Below are positions 1 through 7,113 of a stretch of 15,749 bases of DNA, piece after piece. The DNA comes from Cyclobacteriaceae bacterium. GTDB taxonomy: Bacteria; Bacteroidota; Bacteroidia; Cytophagales; Cyclobacteriaceae. The notes under the pieces were generated by a model. The model ran no database searches, was not told the DNA's origin, and saw nothing but the letters and a program-made list of their open reading frames with translations. Within the stretch, counting starts at the first letter, position 1, and every line of letters starts with the position of its first letter. Location: positions 1 to 15,749 of the forward strand of contig JAKISE010000077.1 in the NCBI GenBank assembly GCA_021648745.1, written 5' to 3'. The position numbers and the translations under genes are program-made.

Positions 1-859
1 CTCTAGCTATATAAACTGGGTCTAGCAGTATTCCTTCTTTTCGAGCCAATTCTTGTATTGCCAGTTTTTCGTTACTGGTAACAACTCCATAACCTGCCTT
101 ATCGTACTCTTTATTTAGCGTTACATCAGCTAGTTCAAACTTTCTTTTAGTCCCTAATAATTTACTGCCTTCCGTTATAATATTAAAAACAATTTCTTCC
201 AGCGAAAGCCCATATGTTTCTGCTTTATCAATATTTATAGGAACCAGTTCAGTTTTTAAATTGTATAGTTCAATTCCTAAGGTTAAGCCTGCTTGCATTC
301 CACCCGAACTAGAAGCAAAGAAAATATAGTCGATTTTTAAGTTTTGCTCGATTAATTGCGCCTTTAGCTCTTTAGCAGCATTTACAAAACCTAATGCACC
401 TGTGATGTTCGATCCCCCATAAGGAATAATAAAACATTTTTTTTCTTCTTCCTCTAATTTCTTTTGCAATAAAAAAATGTCTTCTCCTTTTCTATTTTCT
501 TGTGTAAAATGAATAGTAGCACCCAATAATGAGGATAGCAATAGATTGCCGCCATAATGCTCTGGCTCATTGCCCCCTAACATTAAATGGCATGCTAAAC
601 CAGCAATTGAACACGCGGCTGCGGTTTGACGACAATGATTAGATTGTTGGGCACCAGCGGTTATAATGGTATCGCATCCTTCATCCAGCGCTTTCTGAAT
701 CAAGTATTCGAGTTTTCTTGTTTTGTTTCCTCCTGATGCCAACCCTGTATTGTCATCTCTTTTAATAAAAATATTATAATCAGAAAAACTTTCAGACAAT
801 TTACCCAATGGCTGTATTGGTGTTGGAAAAAATCCTAAATGAAATTTGTTATTAAGCAT
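1..859 (-). CDS. D-cysteine desulfhydrase / ACC deaminase family PLP enzyme (3' end cut by window)
   Basis: The reading frame is open from an ATG at 859 down to the window edge: 286 codons, with the C-terminal roughly 40-50 residues missing if the family's usual 325-340 aa holds. The protein is a fold-type II PLP enzyme. GGNKTRKLEYL (residues 43-53) carries the probable PLP lysine K46. QQSNHCRQTAA (71-81) is the catalytic Ser/Asn loop with S73, SSSGG (183-187) resembles the phosphate-binding loop, and DPVY (280-283) is the usual C-terminal motif. Known members either desulfurate D-cysteine to pyruvate, H2S and ammonia, or open 1-aminocyclopropane-1-carboxylate; motifs alone do not separate these, so I do not give a symbol. 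There is no signal peptide, so it should be cytoplasmic. It lies 146 bp beyond the GH3 gene and shows no functional link with the sugar genes. Confidence 0.9.
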   Translation of the reverse strand, partial: MLNNKFHLGFFPTPIQPLGKLSESFSDYNIFIKRDDNTGLASGGNKTRKLEYLIQKALDEGCDTIITAGAQQSNHCRQTAAACSIAGLACHLMLGGNEPEHYGGNLLLSSLLGATIHFTQENRKGEDIFLLQKKLEEEEKKCFIIPYGGSNITGALGFVNAAKELKAQLIEQNLKIDYIFFASSSGGMQAGLTLGIELYNLKTELVPINIDKAETYGLSLEEIVFNIITEGSKLLGTKRKFELADVTLNKEYDKAGYGVVTSNEKLAIQELARKEGILLDPVYIAR

Positions 860-959
860 CTTTTTAAAATGTATTCTTCATTTATGTATTTTATATTATC
901 TTGTCCGATTGGGTTATGGGTTTTGACAGGAGTTCGACATTAATTAAAATAGTTATCGC

Positions 960-979
960 TACCTTAAATCCGCAAGGTA
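960..979. terminator. weak hairpin between the GH3 gene and the PLP-enzyme gene
   Basis: TACCTT (960-965) and AAGGTA (974-979) form a perfect 6-bp stem with an 8-base loop, 26 bp past the GH3 stop codon. No clear T-run follows on the minus strand, so it is at best a poor intrinsic terminator. It could equally be a small regulatory palindrome. The rest of the 860-1005 gap is AT-rich, and I see no gene in it. Confidence 0.25.
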
Positions 980-1005
980 AATTTATTACAAGCCTTAATA
1001 TACTA

Positions 1006-3198
1006 TCATTCAACTATCTCGAATTCTCCTTGCAACCCCTCTGTAGAATTTGATGCTATCCAAACATGAAAACCCCCAGGCTCAATTACAGGTTCAAAGT
1101 TTTTATTTAACACCGCCAACTCTTTAGTTGATAATGTAAAACTTACCCTTTTAGATTCCCCTGATTTTAACCTAATTTTCTGAAACCCCTTTAGTTCTTT
1201 AACTGGGCGCGTGGTAGAGCCTACTAAATCTCTCACATATAATTGTACTACTTCATAGCCATCTTTGTCGCCCGTATTGGTAATTATTGCCGAAAGTTTG
1301 AGTGTTCCGTTTACAGGTATTTTATTTTTTTCTATTTCGAGCGCACTATATTCAAAGGTGGTATAACTCAAACCAAACCCAAATGGAAATAATGGTTCTC
1401 CGCTAAGGTCAACATACTTGTTTCCATTTGGGTTGCCGCTATTTCTGCGGCTGTAGTAAACAGGTACCTGCCCTACTGAGCGAGGAAAAGAAGCCGTAAG
1501 CTTGGCATAAGGGTTGTGATACCCAAATAGCACATCGGCCAAGGCGTTGCCTGTTTCGCTACCTGGATGCCATGCTATTAAAATACTTTGGGCAAGCTCT
1601 GTTACATTACTTAAATCGAGCGGCCTGCCATTAAACACCACCAACACAATAGGTTTATTGTGCTTTTGCAAACTTTTTAAAAACTCCACTTGTTCGGCAG
1701 GAATCGTTATATCGGCCCTATGGCGGCTTTCGCCAAAGTAGTGGCTGGGCTCGCCCAAACAGGCAATGATGATGTCTGTATCAGCCATAATTTTATCTGT
1801 AACGGCCACTTTGTTGCTGGCATTTGATTTAATACCGTCAAAGGCAGTTATTACGTCTTCAAACTTCCCTGTTGATTTCCACCAACCCATTACATCGCGT
1901 TCGTTGGCAAATGCACCTACTACGGCAATTGATTTAGTAGTGGCTGTAACAGGCAGCACATTATTGTTGTTTTGCAGTAATACCATAGATGCAGCAGCCA
2001 TTTCCCTCGCTTCTTTTCTATGCGCAGCCGATAAAAATAGTTCTTTGGTATTGTCCTTTTTAACATAAGGCCTGTTAAACAAGCCCAATTTATACTTTAC
2101 ATAAAGGATTCTTCGTACAGCATCATCAATGGTTTCGATAGCAACTGTACCCTCTGCCAAAGCCTCTTTTAATTTTTTGTAAAAGATGGTTTTCATTTCC
2201 ATATCAACCCCGGCATTCAATGCCAGTTGAGCTGCATCGGTGGTATCGGCTGCAATACCGTGCCATAATAAGTGCTTTACGGCATCCCAATCGCTTACTA
2301 CAAATCCTTTAAACCCATATTCTTTTTTAAGTACCTCCCGAATACCGTAGGTATAAGCGGTTGCAGGCGTACCATTAATATCGTTAAAGGCGGTCATAAC
2401 GGTAAGTGCACCTTGCTCAACACCTGCCTTAAATGGGGGTAAATACACTTCGTGAAGGGTTCGTTTGGAGATGTCGGTAAATTGCTTGCCACGCCCACCA
2501 ACGGCAGCACCATATCCCACATAGTGTTTCATACAGGCAGCTACCCTGTCAGTGGCCGACATGTCTGCTCCCTGATAGCCCTGAACAACGGCTGCCCCAA
2601 AAATTGCATTCAGGTAGGAGTCTTCGCCATAGCCTTCGGCAATTCTGCCCCACCGGGGGTCCCTGGCCACATCAACCATAGGGGCAAATGCCCAATCAAC
2701 TCCTTGTGCTGCTGCTTCTCGGGCTGCCACTTCTGCTCCTTTTTCCACCAAATCGGGCGACCATGTACAGGATTGTGCCAACGATGTTGGAAAAATAGTT
2801 CTAAACCCATGGATTACATCGTGCCCAAAAATAATAGGAATGCCTAACCTTGATTCCTCAACAGCCAGTTTTTGGTAAAAATTACGCTCTTCAATGGAAT
2901 AAAAATTTCTTCTGTTTATTAACAGAGAACCCACTTCGCCTTTTCGAATGGCGTTAATGGTTACACTATCAATATGTTTATCTCCAGCATTATTTAATTG
3001 TGAAAGTTGCCCTAGTTTTTCTTCCAAGGTCATTAAAGTCAGCAAGCTGTCAATTTTAGCACTTATCTTATGCGCATAGTTTAATGGCGTTAGCGCAAAT
3101 TTATCTTCATTTTTTTCCCCCGATTGAGGTTTACAAGAGCTTAATCCTAAGATGGTTATAGCCAGTATTACAAATTGTATGTTTCTATTATTTAGCAT
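1006..3198 (-). CDS. bglX: GH3 family beta-glucosidase lipoprotein (BglX-like)
   Basis: This 730-aa protein has the full length of periplasmic BglX-type GH3 enzymes (E. coli BglX is 765 aa). It releases beta-linked glucose or a related sugar from the non-reducing end of oligosaccharides. Residues 1-22 form a lipoprotein signal peptide with lipobox LSSC (Cys22), so it is probably anchored to the outer or inner membrane. The N-terminal TIM barrel carries KHYVGYG (224-230) and the nucleophile motif VVSDWDAV with Asp303. The second alpha/beta domain contains GESRHRADI (489-497), whose Glu490 is the likely acid/base. PFGFGLSYTTF (605-615) leads into a C-terminal fibronectin-III-like domain (about 635-725). 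It starts 54 bp after the stop of the upstream glycosidase, with no terminator between them, so the two are probably co-transcribed. The true sugar specificity (glucoside, xyloside or other) cannot be decided from the sequence. Confidence 0.95.
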   Translation of the reverse strand: MLNNRNIQFVILAITILGLSSCKPQSGEKNEDKFALTPLNYAHKISAKIDSLLTLMTLEEKLGQLSQLNNAGDKHIDSVTINAIRKGEVGSLLINRRNFYSIEERNFYQKLAVEESRLGIPIIFGHDVIHGFRTIFPTSLAQSCTWSPDLVEKGAEVAAREAAAQGVDWAFAPMVDVARDPRWGRIAEGYGEDSYLNAIFGAAVVQGYQGADMSATDRVAACMKHYVGYGAAVGGRGKQFTDISKRTLHEVYLPPFKAGVEQGALTVMTAFNDINGTPATAYTYGIREVLKKEYGFKGFVVSDWDAVKHLLWHGIAADTTDAAQLALNAGVDMEMKTIFYKKLKEALAEGTVAIETIDDAVRRILYVKYKLGLFNRPYVKKDNTKELFLSAAHRKEAREMAAASMVLLQNNNNVLPVTATTKSIAVVGAFANERDVMGWWKSTGKFEDVITAFDGIKSNASNKVAVTDKIMADTDIIIACLGEPSHYFGESRHRADITIPAEQVEFLKSLQKHNKPIVLVVFNGRPLDLSNVTELAQSILIAWHPGSETGNALADVLFGYHNPYAKLTASFPRSVGQVPVYYSRRNSGNPNGNKYVDLSGEPLFPFGFGLSYTTFEYSALEIEKNKIPVNGTLKLSAIITNTGDKDGYEVVQLYVRDLVGSTTRPVKELKGFQKIRLKSGESKRVSFTLSTKELAVLNKNFEPVIEPGGFHVWIASNSTEGLQGEFEIVE

Positions 3199-3252
3199 TT
3201 GTATTTTTAAAAGTGTATAAATATTTTTTTGGGGTTTTTCTCGGTATTTGAT

Positions 3253-4608
3253 TTAGTTTAAAGTTGGGTTTTCCTCTTCTGTTGCCAACTTATACATTCG
3301 TGCCATAGCAATTATGGGATTATGTCCCAAATAATCTTTACAAGGCACGTTATAGTTGGTATGTGGCTTGCGCCCTAGCTCTTTAGGGCTGCCACCAAGT
3401 GGGTGGTAAAATTCCCAAATTGTGCCTGTTTTATTAAACACTTTGGCGGTATTGTCCAATGCTTTTTCAAGAATTTTAGCTGCGGCATCCTTGCGACTGT
3501 AGTTTAAGCACCCTCTTGCTGCCCAATAGCCCATGCTGTTCCAAACTGGGCCACGCCACATTCTTAATTCAAACTTAGGGTCGTTAACCCCTACCGATGC
3601 TGGGGGGTGTTCGGTAAAAAACACTTTGGGGTTAAGCAAGTATTCATCAATAAACCTGTTGGCTTGCCCTTCGGTAGCAGCCCCAACTACCATAGGCCAC
3701 ATATTTTCCAAAGCCGTTTGTTTTAAAGAGCTGTCTTTAATAGCCCATATATCGTAAAACATACCGTCTTTATTCGAAAACAGGCTATCCTGAATAAAAT
3801 TTTCCGGTTCTATTTCTCTTTTTTCGAAGAACGCATTATCGAGTCCTAGCTCTTTAGGCCACCGGTTTGCTGTTTTATAAAGCAGATACACATGCGAGGT
3901 GGCATCTACACAAGCCCACGGCCCCATTTCATCCATATCAAATCGAATGCCTTGGCCTATACCGCTTTCCCCTTTTTTCAGTAAAATATCATTATAAAAA
4001 AAACCTTCGCCTTCTGCTTTTCGAGCATTTTCGAACCAAGTATTTTGCCTCACCAGTGCAGAATAAAATGCATCTAATACTTCTTTATTCTCTGTTTGGT
4101 CGATATAACCCTGCACTGCAAATACCCAAACAGGTGGATGTCCTGCGTCTTTTTTATTCCAATCTACCTTATCTCTTTTTACTTTCATATTTGGCACATC
4201 TGCCCCGCCAACCATCCAAATAGAGCCAGGCAATAAACCGCTTGACTCCTGATTTTTTACATTATTATACAATTGGTGCAAAGCATGTGTTGGGTAGGCG
4301 GGCATTACATCTATAATTTGATGCACTACATCCCAATGCCCAAATGCAGGACCATACACATAACCTGGGCCAATTTCTTCCCACTCGTATTCAAATGGGT
4401 AAGTGGCTGGGTGAGTGCTTTTTTGATGCAAATTGGCTACATATTGTAACATAGGCTGCCATGCTTTTTTTCCTAATTGGCTGGCTTCATTATTAAGTGC
4501 TTTCCAGCTATTATTAGGAGTTTGTAAAATGCCAGTTTGTACTTGAGGAGAATTTTGACGACAAGAAAATAAAAATAACAGCAGGCTTAGGCTAAAAAAA
4601 TGTTTCAT
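3253..4608 (-). CDS. MGH1/GH63-like (alpha/alpha)6-barrel glycoside hydrolase lipoprotein
   Basis: This 451-aa protein begins with a lipoprotein signal whose lipobox is LFSC (Cys16). The body looks like the trehalase/glucosidase-type (alpha/alpha)6 barrel (clan of GH37, GH63 and mannosylglycerate-hydrolase-like enzymes). Evidence for this is FGHWDVVHQIID (89-100), GLLPGSIW (124-131), GESGIGQGIRFD (213-224, matching the ESG...D block that supplies the general acid), MWRGPVWNSMGYWA (350-363) and IWEFYHP (397-403, where the Glu is the likely base). It therefore probably inverts an alpha-glycosidic bond in the periplasm or on the membrane. It is shorter than GH37 trehalases (about 500-550 aa). 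The substrate is unknown; alpha-glucosides, glucosylglycerate-type compounds or trehalose are all possible. It is the first gene of a two-gene unit with the GH3 enzyme. A perfect 14-bp palindrome, TTAAAAGCTTTTAA (4618-4631), lies just upstream of its ATG in the presumed leader. Confidence 0.82.
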   Translation of the reverse strand: MKHFFSLSLLLFLFSCRQNSPQVQTGILQTPNNSWKALNNEASQLGKKAWQPMLQYVANLHQKSTHPATYPFEYEWEEIGPGYVYGPAFGHWDVVHQIIDVMPAYPTHALHQLYNNVKNQESSGLLPGSIWMVGGADVPNMKVKRDKVDWNKKDAGHPPVWVFAVQGYIDQTENKEVLDAFYSALVRQNTWFENARKAEGEGFFYNDILLKKGESGIGQGIRFDMDEMGPWACVDATSHVYLLYKTANRWPKELGLDNAFFEKREIEPENFIQDSLFSNKDGMFYDIWAIKDSSLKQTALENMWPMVVGAATEGQANRFIDEYLLNPKVFFTEHPPASVGVNDPKFELRMWRGPVWNSMGYWAARGCLNYSRKDAAAKILEKALDNTAKVFNKTGTIWEFYHPLGGSPKELGRKPHTNYNVPCKDYLGHNPIIAMARMYKLATEEENPTLN

Positions 4609-4717
4609 ATATAGAGATTAAAAGCTTTTAAATAGTGCCTGTACGAAATATGCAAAACCACTGCACTACATCAGTATATATCTACCAAAGGCTTAATTCC
4701 CCTATTGATAATACTAA

Positions 4718-4749
4718 TAAAAGCCGATAGCATCTGCTACCGGCTTTTA
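4718..4749. terminator. bidirectional intrinsic terminator
   Basis: TAAAAGCCG (4718-4726) pairs perfectly with CGGCTTTTA (4741-4749). After one A/C mismatch the stem continues with TAG/CTA around a 6-base loop. The U-rich ends make the hairpin work on both strands. On the minus strand it sits 26 bp after the stop of the decayed T9SS sorting domain, so it is probably that lost gene's terminator. It now isolates the two-glycosidase unit from the DNA upstream. Confidence 0.75.
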
Positions 4750-4775
4750 CATTCTGATTAATAAATTGCCAGATT

Positions 4776-5145
4776 TTATTCTATCATTACGCTGGTGGTT
4801 GTACTAACGCCTACTCTAGATATTTTGAGTACGTAAATACCTTTTGAAAGTGTTTTGTACGACTATCGGTTATGTTCCAAACAAGTGAATGCTCAGCGGC
4901 ATTTTGTTCTCCTGCAAAACATTGGCAACTTTAGTTCCTGCCAAATCATATATATCCATTTTATATCAATGTCGTTTAGTTAATTCAAGAACGTTATTGC
5001 GAAGAACGAAGCAATCTCTAAATTAGAAATACAGGGTTAACGATGAACAGGCTGCCGCACCTCGTTGGCAGTGACGAAAAGCTTAACTAAACGACATTGA
5101 TTTATATATACCCAGATTGCGGAAGTGTATAGATGCTATTAACCC
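4776..5145 (-). pseudogene. remnant of a type IX secretion C-terminal sorting domain, broken by frameshifts and a miniature element
   Basis: Three reading frames of the minus strand together rebuild the end of a T9SS-secreted protein. VNSIYTLPQSGYI lies at about 5143-5105. After the inserted element, MDIYDLAGTKVANVLQ follows from 4959. After a frame change, EQNAAEHSLVWNITDS follows. After a second change, LSKGIYVLKISRVGVSTTT ends in VMIE and a stop at 4776-4778. This is the order of the T9SS type-A domain: a strand after NP.., YDLxGxxV, GxHxxxWN, and L(S/A)xGxYxxxI. The rest of the secreted protein is gone; nothing upstream of about 5145 can be joined to it. At least two frameshifts exist apart from the insertion, so the gene is dead. 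The lost gene was probably a secreted hydrolase or adhesin, but its identity cannot be recovered here. Confidence 0.8.
4966..5100. mobile_element. 135-bp MITE-like element, copy 1, with 6-bp target duplication
   Basis: The ends TCAATGTCGTTTAGTTAA (4966-4983) and 5083-5100 are a perfect 18-bp inverted repeat. The direct repeat TTTATA flanks the element at 4960-4965 and 5101-5106. It has no coding capacity, so it must be moved by a transposase elsewhere. It is inserted inside the T9SS sorting-domain remnant. Internally, ATTGC...GCAAT around GAAGAACGAA recalls the dispersed repeat with the core ATTGCGAGGAACGAAGCAAT, which I remember from many Bacteroidota genomes. A diverged second copy, inverted relative to this one, lies at 6980-7113. 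Confidence 0.85.
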
Positions 5146-5168
5146 GGCAGATATAGTTTGTGATTATA

Positions 5169-5363
5169 TTATGCGGCATATTGGATATCGTTATGTCTAA
5201 AATAGCTTCGTACTCGTGGCTTGTTATTTTGCAACATGTCCATGTGTTCCTGTAAATTTTCCTGTAATTTCTCTTTGGTTTTTGGGGATACTTTCTGGGA
5301 AAGCCCTCTTAAATTCAACCAATAAATGTAATTCCCAACATTGCTATCATCTGATTCTATTAA
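5169..5363 (-). pseudogene. unidentified 64-codon open frame, probable 3' end of a lost gene
   Basis: A frame without stops runs from just after a TAA at 5364-5366 to a TAA at 5169-5171. It reads LIESDDSNVGNYIYW, then LNLRGLSQKVSPKTKEK, and ends NDIQYAA. Codon choice (AAA, GAA, TTA, CAG) resembles the real genes nearby, and the middle is a lysine/glutamine-rich helical stretch. There is no start codon before an internal ATG two thirds of the way along, so if it was coding it is a truncated C-terminus. It begins 16 bp past the Gfo/Idh stop codon. I do not recognise a family. It could also be chance open frame in decayed DNA. Confidence 0.35.
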
Positions 5364-5378
5364 TTAAATTACCACCAT

Positions 5379-6749
5379 TTACAACTTTGGCTCCCACCCA
5401 GGCTCATATTCACGACCCCATAGGTTCATGGCATCGCGGTCGTAAATGCGTCCGGTCTTATCATCTACATCAAATGATTTGCCTATCCGGTACGATATAT
5501 TGGCATAGTGGGTAAGCAATTGACTTACAACACCCTGTTCAATAGGAGATGTTAATTTGGCTTTTCCACGGATAGCATCAAAAAAATTAACCGCATGCAT
5601 TGTAGACATGTCTCCGCCACCCCCTAGTGCAATGCCTGTCTCATCTCCGGCAAACTCTTTTTCTTTTAACAATTCCCCCTTTAAATTAAATAATTGGTAT
5701 CCATCTCCATTAACAAAAACTGAACCCTTGGAACCGTAAATAATAGTTCCCCTATTGCGGCAATATGTGCTGTATTTATTACGACTTTTTCCATCCCATG
5801 TGATGGTTTTGTTATCGGCAAATCGAAATGTTGCATCCATTGTATCGTACATACTCCAGCCATCCTCCACAAATTGGTATTTACCGGCATTTACGTTTAC
5901 GTTAGTTGGTCGATCTACATTCAGTGCCCATCGGGCAATATCCAGTTCGTGAGTTGCATTATTGCCCATTTCGGCAGTACCATAATCCCAACCGTACCAA
6001 TGCCAATTGTAGTCCCAGATATTGTGAGTGTAGGCTTTTCTTGGTGCGGGGCCTTGAAAAAGTCCCCAATCCAAGCCCGAAGGAGGATCTACATTTTTGG
6101 GTACAGGTACTGCACCTCTGCTATTGGAGTAAAAGGCAACTGCCTTATAGGTCTTTCCAATCACACCCTGGTGAATATCTTTAATGATTTCAGTGGTTGT
6201 TGGTGACGAACGCTGCTGGTTACCCATTTGAACTACTTTATCATACTTTTGCTGAAAATCAACGATTAGTTCACCTTCTCTGGGGTTATGACTACAAGGC
6301 TTTTCCAAATACACATGTTTTCCGGCTTGCATAGCCATACAAGCACCTGGGGTATGCCAATGGTCTGGTGTTGCCATAAAAATTGCATCAACATTCTTGT
6401 CATCCATGATCTTCCGGATGTCATTTTCCAGTACAGGTTTATTCTTAATTGATTTGGAAAAGTTTTTAGCTGCTTTTTCACGTTGACTTTTCATAACATC
6501 ACATAAATAGAGCAGCTCAACGTTGTTATCTTTTTGTGCTATCGGAGGGATATATGCATCATAACGTCTTCCCAAGCCCTGAATGGCTACGAAAATCCGG
6601 TCATTCGCTCCTTTCACTTTTGCATAACTTTTTGCCGACAAACCGTTTGCTGTACTGGTTAAGGCAACCCCTACAGTACCTAAAGTGGCTTTCTTTATAA
6701 AACTTCTACGAGATGTTTCCTTTTTCATCTGTTTATAATTTATTTTCAT
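5379..6749 (-). CDS. Gfo/Idh/MocA family oxidoreductase with Tat signal
   Basis: This 456-aa NAD(P)-dependent oxidoreductase belongs to the family that oxidises or reduces sugars and inositols, often at C3 of a glycoside. The N-terminus ETSRRSFIKKATLGTVG (11-27) is a Tat signal, followed by a hydrophobic stretch, so it is exported folded. The Rossmann glycine region is VAIQGLGRR (54-62). ATPDHWH (126-132) and the family hallmark HVYLEKPCSHN (145-155, EKP 149-151) follow. AEMGNNATHELDIARWAL (259-276) includes the probable catalytic His267. The C-terminal end RDAMNLWGREYEPGW is typical of the secreted Bacteroidota subgroup. ATG at 6749 is used; ATG at 6728 (residue 8) would still keep the whole Tat motif, and neither has a clear Shine-Dalgarno. 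It lies downstream of the DUF1080 gene but is separated from it by 360 bp, so it probably has its own promoter. Confidence 0.93.
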   Translation of the reverse strand: MKINYKQMKKETSRRSFIKKATLGTVGVALTSTANGLSAKSYAKVKGANDRIFVAIQGLGRRYDAYIPPIAQKDNNVELLYLCDVMKSQREKAAKNFSKSIKNKPVLENDIRKIMDDKNVDAIFMATPDHWHTPGACMAMQAGKHVYLEKPCSHNPREGELIVDFQQKYDKVVQMGNQQRSSPTTTEIIKDIHQGVIGKTYKAVAFYSNSRGAVPVPKNVDPPSGLDWGLFQGPAPRKAYTHNIWDYNWHWYGWDYGTAEMGNNATHELDIARWALNVDRPTNVNVNAGKYQFVEDGWSMYDTMDATFRFADNKTITWDGKSRNKYSTYCRNRGTIIYGSKGSVFVNGDGYQLFNLKGELLKEKEFAGDETGIALGGGGDMSTMHAVNFFDAIRGKAKLTSPIEQGVVSQLLTHYANISYRIGKSFDVDDKTGRIYDRDAMNLWGREYEPGWEPKL

Positions 6750-6758
6750 TTGTCAGAT

Positions 6759-6826
6759 GGAACCTTTGACGATTGAAATAATCATTGCCTTGTGTGTTTA
6801 ATGATTACTTCAATCGTGTCGGTTTC
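6759..6826. promoter_or_regulatory. long imperfect hairpin in the leader of the Gfo/Idh gene
   Basis: ACGATTGAAATAATCATT (6769-6786) pairs with AATGATTACTTCAATCGT (6800-6817) with a single mismatch across 18 bp and a 13-base loop. Beyond a short internal bulge, AACC (6761-6764) can pair with GGTT (6821-6824). The structure ends only about ten bases before the ATG at 6749. It could be a leader RNA structure affecting translation, an operator for a dimeric regulator, or a leftover of a mobile sequence. Apart from this hairpin and the miniature element, the 6827-6979 stretch is AT-rich and I see no gene in it. Confidence 0.5.
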
Positions 6827-6979
6827 ATAAGTTCAATTTTTTGAATATTTTCTTTTTATATCGTTCTAAAACTATAATTCCACTCCTTCGATCTAATTGA
6901 AATTAATAGATATTATTCATTTTTATAACGCCTGGCATAAATTCAATATAGCTCCTGATAGTTTTTCTTAATTTAATAA

Positions 6980-7113
6980 TCAATGTCGTTTAATTAAGCT
7001 TTTCATCACTGCTAGCGTAGGGTGGCAGCCTGTTTATCTGAACTCTGGATACTAAAAATCAGAGATCGCCTTGTGCCCCACAAAGGCATTGGTACTTGAC
7101 TAAATGACATTAA
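6980..7113. mobile_element. 134-bp MITE-like element, copy 2 (diverged)
   Basis: The ends are TCAATGTCGTTTAATTAA (6980-6997) and TTGACTAAATGACATTAA (7096-7113), an imperfect 18-bp inverted repeat. Aligned to the reverse complement of copy 1, the first 60 bases agree at about 50 positions, including AAGCTTTTC.TCACTGC and GGCAGCCTGTT.ATC; the middle is more diverged. I see no target duplication (TAATAA on the left, TCCCAT on the right). It is therefore an older insertion than copy 1, or one end has changed. Its right end overlaps the stop codon of the DUF1080 gene. Confidence 0.8.

Noticed and set aside
2452..2847. 131-codon plus-strand open frame
   Set aside because: It lies entirely opposite the GH3 catalytic domain, whose motifs and codon use are clearly the coding ones. 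Its translation is Cys/Pro/Ser-rich and resembles no protein.
4618..4631. Perfect palindrome TTAAAAGCTTTTAA as an operator
   Set aside because: It is AT-rich and short enough to arise by chance in this DNA, and I see no second copy near another gene start. Mentioned only in the glycosidase entry.
5216..5515. 99-codon plus-strand open frame across the end of the Gfo/Idh gene
   Set aside because: It overlaps the conserved C-terminus of the oxidoreductase on the other strand and has no recognisable domain. It is a by-product of the opposite strand.
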